A stretch of 64,000 nucleotides of DNA from G963677085 sp963677085 (GCA_963677085.2 CAXXFH010000004.1:3782001-3846000); one strand, 5' to 3'. Positions 9,431-18,792 are shown, counted from the stretch's first letter. The notes: a model not told the origin generated them from the sequence alone. Made by a program: numbers and translations.

Positions 9431-11215
9431 ATGTACACCGCTTTTTTCGATTTAAAGGCGCGGCCATTCCCCGCCGTGCCCGTGGCCGAACGTTACTACG
9501 CCGGTGGAACCATCGAAACGGCACGCGCCACGCTGGCGCGGTGTCTTCTGCGAGGTGAGGGCGCCGGCCTGGTAGTCGGGCCGACCGGAACAGGCAAGAG
9601 TCTGCTGTGTCGAGTGTTGGCCGAGCAGTTTGCCGAGCAGTTTCCCGTGGCCGTTCTGGCGAGTGGCCGGCTTGCCACCCGCAGCGCTCTGTTCCAGGCG
9701 ATTCTGTTCGAGCTGAGTCGCTCCTATCGCGGCATGGACGAAGGCGAGCTACGCTTGGCCTTGGTCGATTACCTGACCACGCACGAGGACTGCCCCCAGG
9801 GGTTGGTTCTTCTGGTCGACGAAGCCCAATCGCTTCCTCTGCGGTTGATCGACGAAATCCGTATGCTGACCAACGTAACGCGAGACGGTATGCCCGCCGT
9901 ACGATTGGTCCTCGCCGGTGGGTGTGTCCTCGAAGAGCGGCTGGCCAGTCCAAAACTCGATTCGTTCAGTCAACGTCTGGTAGCACGCTGTTACCTGGAG
10001 CCGTTCAATCGGACCGAAACCCAGCAATACGTTCAATCGCAGGTGACCTCCGTCGGTGGCGTTGGAACAACCTTGTTCCCGGCCGAGGCCTGCCAGGCGG
10101 TCTACCAGGCGACCGACGGCGTGCCGCGACTAATCAATCAGGTCTGCGATCACGCCCTGTTGCTGGCGTACGTCGCGCAGCGATCGCCTATCACATCGAA
10201 GATTGTCGAAGAAGCCTGGGCCGATCTCCAACAGCTTCCCACGCCCTGGACTGCTGAGAGTGAACCCAACGCCAACAATGCGGTAATCGAGTTCGGCGGA
10301 CTCGACGACGTCGTCGGCGACCTGACCGACGGCGCCGAGATGCCACTCGAAATAGAAACGGCCACGGACGAGTTCGCCAAAGACGACTTGGCGGCCATCG
10401 ACTGTACAGCCGACCTCCGGACGCCGGACGAACCTATGCGGGAACCGGCGGCTCAGCTCGATCATATCGAAACGATGCTCCACGAGGCCGATTCGGCCTA
10501 TCAGTCGGCGTCGTCCGACGTGTCGGACACGACGGCTTCCGAAAATACGCCGACCGAAGAAAAGGATCCCTTCGCCGAGACTTTCGCGGAAGAAGAGATC
10601 ATCACCCCGCGAACGCGCATCCACATCGCGGCATTGCCCAAACGCGCCGCTGTGGATCACGACCTTTCCGCGAGTGAAGTTGTCGCAAACGATGCATCCG
10701 AAGACGACCTTTGCGAAGAACATGTCGCGGTGGACGATTTCGTTTCTGCAGAAGATCGCGAAGACACCTATCCCTCGCACCTAACCCAAGACGAGCGTTT
10801 CGAAAGCGACGGCGAGCCACACCACCGGACCGACGAGGATCTCGACCGACATTGCGGCGTCCTCGACTCACCGTCGGCGGACGATACAGAGGCAATTTCT
10901 GCCGAGAATGATACGTCGGCAGATGATTTCGCACTGCCGACCGAAGAAGAACTGCTGCTGTCGGCCGGTTCGGAGCCGGAGCAGGTATTGATATTTGAAA
11001 CCGTATCGGCCGACAACGACGATTTGTTGGAAGACCTCAGCAACGATGAGCCCGAAACCGTTCCCATGCATTTCGTCTCGGATTCGGACGACGAAAGGGT
11101 AATCATCGTCGATGACGACAACTACGACGAACGCGAACTGGTCGTGGCCGGTCCGATCACCGCAGTGCGGCGGCGAGAATACGGCCAATTGTTCGCCAAG
11201 CTGCGGCGGGGCTAG
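9431..11215 (+). CDS. ExeA/XrtA-associated AAA ATPase with long acidic tail
   Basis: The start at 9431 (MYTAFFDLKARPF) matches the usual opening of the general-secretion ExeA / XrtA-system ATPase family, with an AAGGAAA ribosome site. Walker A is GPTGTGKS at 50-57, Walker B is LVLLVDEAQ near 125-133, and an AAA C-terminal lid follows to about residue 270. The remaining 320 or so residues are strongly acidic and low in complexity, with many Asp/Glu-Asp pairs. This is atypical for the family. Family members support exopolysaccharide export in exosortase bacteria, and PEP-CTERM proteins lie 7 kb away. The tail may bind a basic partner or divalent cations. Confidence 0.82.
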   Translation: MYTAFFDLKARPFPAVPVAERYYAGGTIETARATLARCLLRGEGAGLVVGPTGTGKSLLCRVLAEQFAEQFPVAVLASGRLATRSALFQAILFELSRSYRGMDEGELRLALVDYLTTHEDCPQGLVLLVDEAQSLPLRLIDEIRMLTNVTRDGMPAVRLVLAGGCVLEERLASPKLDSFSQRLVARCYLEPFNRTETQQYVQSQVTSVGGVGTTLFPAEACQAVYQATDGVPRLINQVCDHALLLAYVAQRSPITSKIVEEAWADLQQLPTPWTAESEPNANNAVIEFGGLDDVVGDLTDGAEMPLEIETATDEFAKDDLAAIDCTADLRTPDEPMREPAAQLDHIETMLHEADSAYQSASSDVSDTTASENTPTEEKDPFAETFAEEEIITPRTRIHIAALPKRAAVDHDLSASEVVANDASEDDLCEEHVAVDDFVSAEDREDTYPSHLTQDERFESDGEPHHRTDEDLDRHCGVLDSPSADDTEAISAENDTSADDFALPTEEELLLSAGSEPEQVLIFETVSADNDDLLEDLSNDEPETVPMHFVSDSDDERVIIVDDDNYDERELVVAGPITAVRRREYGQLFAKLRRG

Positions 11216-11220
11216 AGACT

Positions 11221-11353
11221 AGTGCTTTGCCAACTCTTAAACCAGGGGTTGTGGGTGCCATGTCCACGCTTGCGTGGACATGCTGAAATCCCGAGGAACA
11301 TGCCCACGCAAGCGTGGGCATGGCACCCCGTTTTTTAGGTTTGACAAAGCACT
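11221..11353. repeat. Composite 133-bp inverted repeat with two REP palindromes
   Basis: The outer arms AGTGCTTTG... and ...CAAAGCACT are complementary. Nested within are two inverse REP-type palindromes (11252-11284 with TCCACGC and 11299-11327 with CCCACGC), which can also pair with each other through GGTGCCATG and CATGGCACC. A short T run follows the second palindrome. It fills the gap between the ATPase and the CpsD-like gene, so it may act as a terminator or an RNA-processing site. Confidence 0.75.
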
Positions 11354-11447
11354 GGGGAAAATCGACTTTGTCTCCAGCCCATCCTTACTTCGCCCGAAAC
11401 GTCGCTTGTTTTTTGTGTCGAATTCCTAGAGCCAGCGGAAGCAATCG

Positions 11448-12719
11448 ATGAGTCGCCTGCTCGACGCCTTGAAACGAATCGAAGACCAACAGGTTCCCGT
11501 GCCGGTAGTGCCACCGGTGCCAGAGCCTCGGCCTTCAGCGTCCGAGCAAGAGATGTCAGCCACCACACACCAATCAAAGGATACGCCCGAGCCAGCCGCG
11601 ACGGACGAAGCCGACACGTCGGCGCCGCCGGTTGACGACTCGGCGGCCATCGCGGAGCAGTCGGCCGCCACAAACGGTACGACTTGCCCAATTGAAGCCA
11701 GTCCAATCGACGCCTGTACGGTCGAGGAATCGACGCTAGACTTCGCCGAAACGTTCTCACCAATCGACGGGTCGCAAGAGACGGTCGAAATTGCGTTGGG
11801 CGAAATCGCGTTGGGCGAAATGACCGGCATCGATGTCGTGACGTTCGACGCCTGCGCCCCTCAGTGGCACGACAACGCACCCCCTCCCGACTCAGAGCCT
11901 GCCGATCAACCAGCGCCGTCTGACGATGCGACCACCGCTACGACGGCGGCCACCGTAGATGATAACGACCCGCCTGACTCGCTCGAATCACTTGTCACCG
12001 ACGGCCCAAGCGACGAAACTCCGCGTGTCCAAGAGACGGTCGCTCCCGCGCAAGAAGCCATCGTCGCAGTTCAAGAGGCCACCGTCGGACCAAGCCAGGT
12101 CGAAGACGTCGCTGAGCCAATCGCGACGAACCAGACCGATGCCCCCCAAAGCGAGCCTTTCCATAAGCTTGCGAAAAACATCGTTCAGCAGTTGTCCGGC
12201 AACGGTCCCTGGGTTCTCGCGATCGTTTCGGCCGAAACCGAACGCGAAAACCGGCCGGTACTCGACGCGTTGGCCCAAACACTCAGCGCGCACGTCGACG
12301 GCGACGTATTGCTGGTTGCAGAAGACTTGGTCGCGGACGACCTGATTGCGAAAGACACGAACGACGGCTTCCGCGGACGTGGCAATTCGAGTGCCATGCC
12401 CACGCTTGCATGGGCGTGCTCCGCCGAACAGCCTGGGTTGCACCGTCTGTCGTGGTCAGACATCGATGCACTCGAAGCCTCGGGCGAAACCGTCGATTTC
12501 GGGCAACTCCGCGACGAGTTGCCTTCGACCGTCTCGTTGGCGCTTCTCGATGCCGGAACGCCGGGAACACGCCACGCCGAACGCTGTCTATCGAGTTGCG
12601 ACGGCGTCTACTTGGTCGTTCGCCTGGGCCACACGCCGCGCGACGCCGTTCGCGCCGCACGTTGCTGGATCGCTGGTTGCCACGGTCGTTTGCTGGGATG
12701 CATTGCCCAGGACAACTAA
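11448..12719 (+). CDS. Degenerate CpsD/BY-kinase-like protein of the polysaccharide module
   Basis: The 423-residue protein opens with MSRLLDALKRIED, a conserved N-terminal helix seen in planctomycete proteins of this context. A long Ala/Thr/Asp/Glu-rich linker follows (about 20-235). From about residue 240 (FHKLAKNIVQQL) the pattern resembles the P-loop kinase/ParA fold of CpsD. However, the Walker A position reads SAETERENR and lacks GxGKT, so catalysis is doubtful. A REP-type palindrome (12391-12419) is translated in frame as AMPTLAWAC. It probably works with the Wzz-like and ATPase genes, perhaps as a scaffold. Confidence 0.62.
   Translation: MSRLLDALKRIEDQQVPVPVVPPVPEPRPSASEQEMSATTHQSKDTPEPAATDEADTSAPPVDDSAAIAEQSAATNGTTCPIEASPIDACTVEESTLDFAETFSPIDGSQETVEIALGEIALGEMTGIDVVTFDACAPQWHDNAPPPDSEPADQPAPSDDATTATTAATVDDNDPPDSLESLVTDGPSDETPRVQETVAPAQEAIVAVQEATVGPSQVEDVAEPIATNQTDAPQSEPFHKLAKNIVQQLSGNGPWVLAIVSAETERENRPVLDALAQTLSAHVDGDVLLVAEDLVADDLIAKDTNDGFRGRGNSSAMPTLAWACSAEQPGLHRLSWSDIDALEASGETVDFGQLRDELPSTVSLALLDAGTPGTRHAERCLSSCDGVYLVVRLGHTPRDAVRAARCWIAGCHGRLLGCIAQDN
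12391..12419. repeat. REP-like palindrome inside a coding sequence
   Basis: GTGCCATGCCCACGCTTGCA followed by TGGGCGTG is a member of the intergenic REP family. It lies in frame within the CpsD-like gene and adds about nine residues (AMPTLAWAC) without breaking the frame. Confidence 0.8.
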
Positions 12720-12844
12720 TTGGGCTTTCGTGCGGCCTACGCCGCACTGCAATCACCGGCCGCTCGACGGGGGCATGTCGACGTTCAACCGAATCCAACG
12801 GTGTCACCAGCAGACCGTGTTGACGTCGGCCCAATCGCGTCGAC

Positions 12845-14500
12845 TCAGGTCGTAGGGCTCAGCAGCGAGGCCGCCGGGTTGATGCTGTCGCCCGTGCAGA
12901 AACAGCTCCGATTGCCGCCTGCGCGAAGCGCTACGTCTAAGGCCTCTTCGGTTCGCGTGAACAGCTTCGAGGCATCGTCATTCTTGCGAGCATCGGTGCC
13001 GCTGACGCTGACCGTGAAGTTCAGCCTGCCGGACTCCACCGGCAAAGCACAATGCTCAATCGCCTCACGAAGCCGTTCGGCAATACCGGCCACGTTGGCC
13101 AGCGGCACGCCGGGCAACAACGCGGCGAAGGTGGCCACATCGTGCTCGGAGAGCATGTCCATATCGCGGATCGCAGCACTGAGGAACTGCGACGTGGCAC
13201 GCAACACGGTCTTGCCCACCTCCGGTCCGTAAACAGAGACGATCTTCGAGAAGTCGTCGATGCGAACCAACATGACCGAGGGCGACACGCCACCGCGTCT
13301 CCATTCGTACAAACGTTGTTCGACCAAGCCCGTGAAGTTCTCGCGGTCGCAGAACCGACGCTCGAAACCTGACTTGCTAGCGCCCGTTGCCGCGGCACAA
13401 GGCGTCTCTTGCGTGCCGGCTTTCGCCTTGGCGGCTGCATGGGAAGTAGTTTCGACCGCAGGCGACTTCGCCGGCTTGCGCTCTTTGGCCGGCTTGGAAA
13501 CCGGATTGGTCGGCGCGGGCTTTTTCGCCGTGGTTTTTTGTGGTTTGGCGGCCGGCTTCCGCTCGTTCGGCTGTTGGGCCGGTGCTTCGTTAGCAGCCGC
13601 TTCGTCTTCTTCCCTGGCAATGGGATAGATTTGTTTTCCGTCGTGCCAGTGGGCCCAGTTGCGTCCTGCCTCTTTCGACGCATACAGGGCAGCGTCAGCC
13701 CGTTCGATCAGTTGTGCGCCGGTTTCCCCATCGGCGACCTCCGCCACACCAATACTGGCGGTCACACGAAGTTTTTTCCCGTCGAACTCGAACTGGCTGG
13801 CCTGGATCGCGCGGCGAAGCCGCTCGGCTCCCGCTCGGGCATCGGCAACCGAAGTACCCGACATGACCACCGAAAACTCTTCGCCACCGTAGCGGGCAAC
13901 CAGGTCGCTATCTCGGGCATTTTCGCTCAACACATTGGCAAGACCCTGCAAAACGGCATCGCCAGCCTGATGGCCATACGTGTCGTTGAACGACTTGAAA
14001 TGATCGACATCGAGGATAAGCACCGAGAACGGTTTCTTGGCACGTTGGAACTGCGAGGAGCAATGGAGCATTTCGTCGTCGAACGCGCGACGATTGGCAA
14101 TCTGAGTAAGTGGATCGGTGCGGGCTTCGGCGGCATGTGATTCGATCAGGCGCGCCTGTTCGCGAAGTCTCTCGTCGGCCGTGGCAAGCTGCATCTGCAT
14201 TCGGCTATTGGCTTCGACCAATTGGCTCACGGCCGACATCACTGCATCGGTATCCTGCGTATCGGCCGACGTCAACTCCTCGTGAATCTCTTCCATCCGG
14301 CTACTGTGTTGCCCCACGTCGTGAGCAACATTCGCAGCAAGTTCGCGTAATCGAAGAAGAATCTCTCTCGCATGATGGGTCTCATGCGATTCGCCGTCGG
14401 GGTGCTGGTAGGTGCGTCCACCGCGCAGCCACCAACCCGCCACAACGCCAATCGACACGGCTAACAAGCCAAAAAAGCAATCAACGATCATCACCGGCAT
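12845..14500 (-). CDS. Diguanylate cyclase with a second, degenerate GGDEF domain
   Basis: This 551-residue protein has an N-terminal membrane helix (about 5-24) and a signalling helix (45-125). The first GGDEF domain carries the active GGEEF motif at 205-209 and an inhibitory site (RDSD at 196-199) at the correct five-residue spacing. It should therefore make cyclic di-GMP and be feedback inhibited. A Lys/Ala/Pro-rich linker (about 310-375) leads to a second GGDEF-like domain whose signature reads SEHDVATF, so it is presumably inactive. It is convergent with the polysaccharide module, which cyclic di-GMP commonly controls. Confidence 0.9.
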   Translation of the reverse strand: MPVMIVDCFFGLLAVSIGVVAGWWLRGGRTYQHPDGESHETHHAREILLRLRELAANVAHDVGQHSSRMEEIHEELTSADTQDTDAVMSAVSQLVEANSRMQMQLATADERLREQARLIESHAAEARTDPLTQIANRRAFDDEMLHCSSQFQRAKKPFSVLILDVDHFKSFNDTYGHQAGDAVLQGLANVLSENARDSDLVARYGGEEFSVVMSGTSVADARAGAERLRRAIQASQFEFDGKKLRVTASIGVAEVADGETGAQLIERADAALYASKEAGRNWAHWHDGKQIYPIAREEDEAAANEAPAQQPNERKPAAKPQKTTAKKPAPTNPVSKPAKERKPAKSPAVETTSHAAAKAKAGTQETPCAAATGASKSGFERRFCDRENFTGLVEQRLYEWRRGGVSPSVMLVRIDDFSKIVSVYGPEVGKTVLRATSQFLSAAIRDMDMLSEHDVATFAALLPGVPLANVAGIAERLREAIEHCALPVESGRLNFTVSVSGTDARKNDDASKLFTRTEEALDVALRAGGNRSCFCTGDSINPAASLLSPTT

Positions 14501-14888
14501 GGTTCTTACAATCCTTCCATGATTCTCTTTTGTTGTATCATCTTTCGGTCCGCCGCGTGGCTTCTAGCGGTCATACACATATTGCAGCAAACGTCGCGTG
14601 CCCGGCAACGACTGCCTCCGTGTCGCTGTGTCAACTTGCCCCCACAAGCTGCTAGACTACGTAAAACTGCCACAACCGATGGATTACTCCCCTGGTCCCG
14701 GCAATACTACGGCCACTAACAATACCTAGGTCATGGGGTCCACATGTCAATCACGATGTGCGAAAAAATGCAGGATTCCACAGTTACACCTGTCAGAAAC
14801 GACACGCCAGTCGCATCGGGTCCAGTTTCCACGTGATCGGCAAGGTCGCCGCCTGCAAAAAACCACCTTCTCCGCCATCCCTAATCCG

Positions 14889-15054
14889 AATTTCTCACCC
14901 CAGAGACACGGAGGCCACGGAACCGATTACACGGAACAACTTACGAAGACCGTTTTCCAACAGTCCGCCATCAGGTAAGCGGCTATCGGTCCGCAGCAAG
15001 TCTTCTCTTCTCAGTGCCCTCCGTGCCTCCGTGGTTAATTCGGTTGTGGAAATC
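14889..15054. repeat. Inverted-repeat element, 'GAGACACGGAGG' type, copy 1
   Basis: The left end reads GAATTTCTCACC, then GAGACACGGAGGCCACGG. The right end is its inverse, CCTCCGTGCCTCCGTGGTTA, then GTGGAAATCC. The interior has no gene. The same ends occur at 28351-28535. Its length of about 166 bp and inverted ends resemble a MITE-like element, although target duplications are not obvious. Confidence 0.7.
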
Positions 15055-15348
15055 CAGACCAACGACTGAAATGACCAACCACAGCTACCCACCAAGGGCC
15101 AGCCTTCGGAACACGCTAGACTCGGCGCGCCCCTACGGCACGGCGGGACCACTCACGGCACCGCTCCGAAAGGCGGCCAAGGTTTATTGGTTCCTGGTTT
15201 AATTGTGGAACACTTCCTTGCGTTCCGGCCCGGAAAACCGGGCTCCCGCTGGTCGCCCTCGTTCCACAAGCAATGCAGGACGAAATAGTCGTGGAACAAA
15301 AGAACAAATCCGCCACGTAGCGGACACGCCCTATCCACCGAACGCAAG

Positions 15349-15441
15349 TTAGGATCGACCGACAAAAAACTCGCCGCTTCGCCGGGCCGTTCTTTGCGAC
15401 GGCTCTCGGGTTTCGCCTTGGAAAACGGCAAGTTATTTTTC
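15349..15441 (+). repeat. 93-bp repeat, copy 1
   Basis: The sequence from TTAGGATCGACCGA through GCCGGGCCGT to CCTTGG...AAGTTATTTTTC has a diverged inverted partner at 15818-15909. Confidence 0.7.
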
Positions 15442-15758
15442 GCGCCGTCTTTAACGCGGCGAATCCCCACGACAATCTCTGGAACGCGTGCCTTGGTCCG
15501 CGGAATTGGTGCAACTCTTCGACTTAAACGATGGAACATCGTACGACTTCCCGAGGGAAGCCAACAACGAGAGAACACCTCGATCTCGCCAGTAACGGGA
15601 ACCACCAACAGCGAACGAATGACGGCTGCGGCAGAGATGCATCCCCGAAAAAGCCGGCCAATATATAGACATCGCGAGTGACAGAACGCAATCCGACATG
15701 ACAACCTCCCCCGCACCGCCAAACTACCCACGTGGTGAACCGTTTCGCCACGTAAGAC

Positions 15759-15805
15759 AATCAACGGGAGCGATCTTTCGCTCGGCGCGGTAGCAGCCGT
15801 TGGCC
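15759..15805 (+). repeat. Dispersed GGGAGC/GGTAGC repeat, copy d
   Basis: AATCAACGGGAGCGATC, a short spacer, then GCGGTAGCAGCCGTTGGCC matches the arrangement at 1991-2054. Confidence 0.6.
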
Positions 15806-15817
15806 AAGGAGGGACCG

Positions 15818-15909
15818 GAAAACAACTTACTCTTTGCCAAGGCAGACATCGCGGGACGTTGCGAATCACGGCCCGGCAAATCGGCAAGGAATTTTTCGGT
15901 CGATCCTAA
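15818..15909 (-). repeat. 93-bp repeat, copy 2 (inverted)
   Basis: On the minus strand it reads TTAGGATCGACCGAAAAATT, then GCCGGGCCGT, then CCTTGGCAAAG, then AAGTTGTTTTCC. This parallels the copy at 15349-15441 along its whole length. Confidence 0.7.
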
Positions 15910-16286
15910 CAAGGTTGCAAACTTCGGTGGCCTGGCGAACTCCCTCGGTGCCTGGGCGCAAACGACTGTTTGCCCACGCACACCTGAGAGCCATTCCGAG
16001 AAACCGTGCAACACTATACACGGCCTGGAACGCTCGCAGCAGGGAGCCCCAAGGCTTTGCGTCCCGACCTCGCGATCGGTTTGCCGTTTCGGTTTGTCCG
16101 ACGCGCCAGACCATACTGGCGCACCATGAGCCTCTATAGGTTATTTAGGTCACGAAACGGATGCTGTCAAATCAGCAGTAGAAGGGTATGCGAATCGGAG
16201 CATCGTCGCGATGCCCCCAGCTTCGGCGACCGCACACTCCAAGCAACGCGAAAAACCGCAGAAAATCGGGCAAACTCGATTTTCTA

Positions 16287-17843
16287 TTACCTTACGGCTT
16301 GGTATTCGTCCATCACGTCGTAGAACGACCAATACTTCTTCGGACGTTGCCATTGGCCATCGGTGCCGCGCGTGGCCTCGACTTCCTTGCATACCCGATC
16401 GAGCAGTTCGCGGTTGAGAAACGGATCGTTGGTTTCTTCACGCCAGGTGGCCAACGCCTTTTGCAGGCGTTTCAGCGTGCCGGCATATTCCGTATTGCCA
16501 GCCAGATTGCGGAACTCGTACGGATCGGCCTGAAGGTCGTATAGTTCGAATTCCGGCGGCTGGCGCATCCGTTCGTAAGCAGCCCGCACTTCGACCGGTG
16601 CGTTCTTCATCGCCCGCTCGGGCTCTCCCGGCGGATAGTCGCGAGCGAATACGCGATCGATATCGTCGTGATGCGTGCCAGGCAGAAGATTGTGGATCAA
16701 CTTGAACCGCTCATCGCGAACGGCTCGTTGGAAACCGCGAACGGCCGAATGGTGGTAGTGAAACTCGGTGAAAAGAAACTCTCGCCAACCATCGCGGCAA
16801 CCTCGAAACAACGGCATCAACGACTTCCCTTGCAGCGTATTCAGCTCGGGCAAATCCGCGGCTTCCCGAAACGTCGGGAAAAGATCGACCGTGGAAACCA
16901 GTTCGCCGCAAACCTGCCCCGGCGCGATCACGCCCGGCCAACGAACGATCAGCGGTATGCGAACGCCGGCCTCGAAACAGGTTCGCTTGCCTCGAAGCGT
17001 GTCGGAACCGTGGTCGCCGAAGTAGACGACCAGCGTATCATCGGCATGACCGGCCGTTCGTAGCGTTTCCAGCAGGTCGCCGATGAGCGTATCAAGCCGG
17101 TTCACACAATTGTAGTAATCGGCCGTACGCTGCCGCATGGTCGGCGAGTCCAGCCCGAAATGTCCGAGCGGTTCGACGTCCTCGCCCGTGAGCGGTTGCT
17201 TGGGTAGCCCTTCGGCTTGGCGGATGAACGGAATATGGGCGTCGGGATAGTTGACCGCCAGGAAAAACGGTTTGCCCGAGGTGTCGTCGCCGATGAAGTC
17301 GGCCGCCGCTTCGGCGTAACGATCGAGTTTCTTACGCCCGAAATTGGCATCGTGGATTGCATGAAAATCGAGCGGGAACGACGACTCGGGGTTTACGTGT
17401 AATTTACCCACCATGCCTGTACGGTAGCCGGCCTCCTTCAGTGCCCCAATGATGTTAGGCGTATCCGACCGGTACATGCGAAACTTCCAGGTGGCCAAAC
17501 CAATTTGGCCGTTGGCATGAGGATAGAGGCCCGTCAGATAGGCCGCCCGCGACTGGCTGCATCCTGCCTGCGGCACAAAGGCCCGATCGAACCGCACGCC
17601 CTCGGCCGCCAAGCGATCGAGATTTGGCGTACGCACAAATCGGTTGCCGTAACATCCCAGGTCGCATCCGTTGTCCTCGGAAACGATGACAAGAATATTG
17701 GGGCGTTTCTGCTGGATAACCGAATCGGATTTCTGCTTGTTCTGGCGTTCGCCAGCCAGCGTCGGGCTAACCATTGCCAGACAGACGACCACCCCCAACA
17801 ACCAACCCAATGAACCGACGGCCCTGCGCCTTTTCGCTCTCAT
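16287..17843 (-). CDS. Exported sulfatase (formylglycine-type)
   Basis: The start at 17843 has a GGAG ribosome site and gives a signal peptide (about 1-31, ending SPTLAG). The rest is one alkaline-phosphatase-fold sulfatase domain: metal ligands in VSEDNG (near 55-59), the active-site signature at C95-S-Q-S-R99 followed by AAYLTG, and FGDHGSD later. The Cys would be converted to formylglycine. The usual Pro/Ala at the third signature position is Gln here. The length of 518 residues and the C-terminal subdomain (YDLQADPYEFRNLA) are typical of planctomycete sulfatases that act on sulfated algal or host polysaccharides. The substrate is unknown. Confidence 0.93.
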   Translation of the reverse strand: MRAKRRRAVGSLGWLLGVVVCLAMVSPTLAGERQNKQKSDSVIQQKRPNILVIVSEDNGCDLGCYGNRFVRTPNLDRLAAEGVRFDRAFVPQAGCSQSRAAYLTGLYPHANGQIGLATWKFRMYRSDTPNIIGALKEAGYRTGMVGKLHVNPESSFPLDFHAIHDANFGRKKLDRYAEAAADFIGDDTSGKPFFLAVNYPDAHIPFIRQAEGLPKQPLTGEDVEPLGHFGLDSPTMRQRTADYYNCVNRLDTLIGDLLETLRTAGHADDTLVVYFGDHGSDTLRGKRTCFEAGVRIPLIVRWPGVIAPGQVCGELVSTVDLFPTFREAADLPELNTLQGKSLMPLFRGCRDGWREFLFTEFHYHHSAVRGFQRAVRDERFKLIHNLLPGTHHDDIDRVFARDYPPGEPERAMKNAPVEVRAAYERMRQPPEFELYDLQADPYEFRNLAGNTEYAGTLKRLQKALATWREETNDPFLNRELLDRVCKEVEATRGTDGQWQRPKKYWSFYDVMDEYQAVR

Positions 17844-17997
17844 AATCCGCTTTCTCCACAGCCCCAAGGTGAAAAAATCGTTGAACCGGGCACGCGGTCG
17901 TCGGGCGACCAACGTCGCAAGTCGCTTCTCGCGGAAAGCACGACGTTAGCATCACGCCCTGTCGATCGCATTGTAACGCATGAGACGCGGCGAAGCA

Positions 17998-18792
17998 TCA
18001 AAGTTGAGAACTTCGGCACTTCCACCCAAACGAAACGGCGAAAGCCAGCACTCCGAGGCCCAGGAGGGTTGCGGTCGATGGCTCGGGCACGACGGAGAAC
18101 TGTACGAGACTGTAGTTGGCACCTCCGATCGAGTTTGTCGCCGTCGAGCCGAATCGAACGAACGAGGTTGTCGCGCTGTAACCGGAGTGCTTCGTAGTGC
18201 CCGTATAGCCGGAAAGGGCAGCCGTGCTGCTGCCGTTGATATAAAGCGAGGCCGTTCCCGTCGAGGCATTGTAGCGGAGCGAATAGTCGTGATAACTTCC
18301 CGAATCGAGGGTAACCGTATTGGTGCCGCTGAGGCCCGTCAGTTGAACAATGGCGTTGCCCTCGGCATCGGCCCCGAAATCCATGATGTAGTCTTTGCCC
18401 GTTTCGGTATAGGCGCCCGGCGTGACGAAGTGAACCGTTGGGCACCGATAGGCCATTGTGTCGTAACTTGTTACGCGAAGTCGCGCGTCCAACTGCCAAT
18501 CGACGTTCGACCAATCAAGTGTTTCCATTTGTGCGGTCGTCAGGTCATCGCGGTAATACGCTCGGACACTGGCCGAATCGTCGTTGAGCATCCATGCGTC
18601 TTCATAACCGGTGTCCGGCGTGAGAGCACCAATGCTGGAAGCGTCAACCCCTGTGTTGGTTAGCGCCCAACCTTCAGTCTCTGGGTCGGTGCTGCCCAGA
18701 TGTTGCACAAGAATCTCGGCCTTGGTTGTCGAGCAGATGAACCATGTTGTGGCTACGACAACTACCAATAATGTGAAAAGACGTGTACGCAT
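17998..18792 (-). CDS. PEP-CTERM sorting-domain protein 1
   Basis: This 264-residue secreted protein has a signal peptide (about 1-25) and ends with the tripartite PEP-CTERM tail: VVPEPSTATLLGLG, a hydrophobic helix, then a short basic end (WKCRSSQL). Exosortases cut such tails and release the protein to the outer surface. The middle (YHDYSLRYNASTGTASLYING) resembles a concanavalin/LamG-type beta sandwich that may bind sugar. The next gene encodes a second PEP-CTERM protein with little obvious similarity outside the tail. No exosortase gene is in the window. Confidence 0.88.
   Translation of the reverse strand: MRTRLFTLLVVVVATTWFICSTTKAEILVQHLGSTDPETEGWALTNTGVDASSIGALTPDTGYEDAWMLNDDSASVRAYYRDDLTTAQMETLDWSNVDWQLDARLRVTSYDTMAYRCPTVHFVTPGAYTETGKDYIMDFGADAEGNAIVQLTGLSGTNTVTLDSGSYHDYSLRYNASTGTASLYINGSSTAALSGYTGTTKHSGYSATTSFVRFGSTATNSIGGANYSLVQFSVVPEPSTATLLGLGVLAFAVSFGWKCRSSQL

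Larger units (their letters stand above)
14501..16286. other. 1.8-kb gene-free island of repeats
   Basis: No open frame here looks like a protein. The stretch contains an inverted-repeat element (14889-15054), two inverted copies of a roughly 93-bp repeat (15349-15441 and 15818-15909), and copy d of the GGTAGC family (15759-15805). It also holds a GGGCTCCCGCTGGTCGCC segment near 15239-15257. It separates the convergent-side diguanylate cyclase from the sulfatase and may be a graveyard of mobile sequences. Confidence 0.65.

Noticed and set aside
15153..15887. 244-residue minus-strand open frame in the repeat island
   Set aside because: It is assembled from two inverted copies of a 93-bp repeat and Arg/Pro/Cys-rich filler, with no family pattern.
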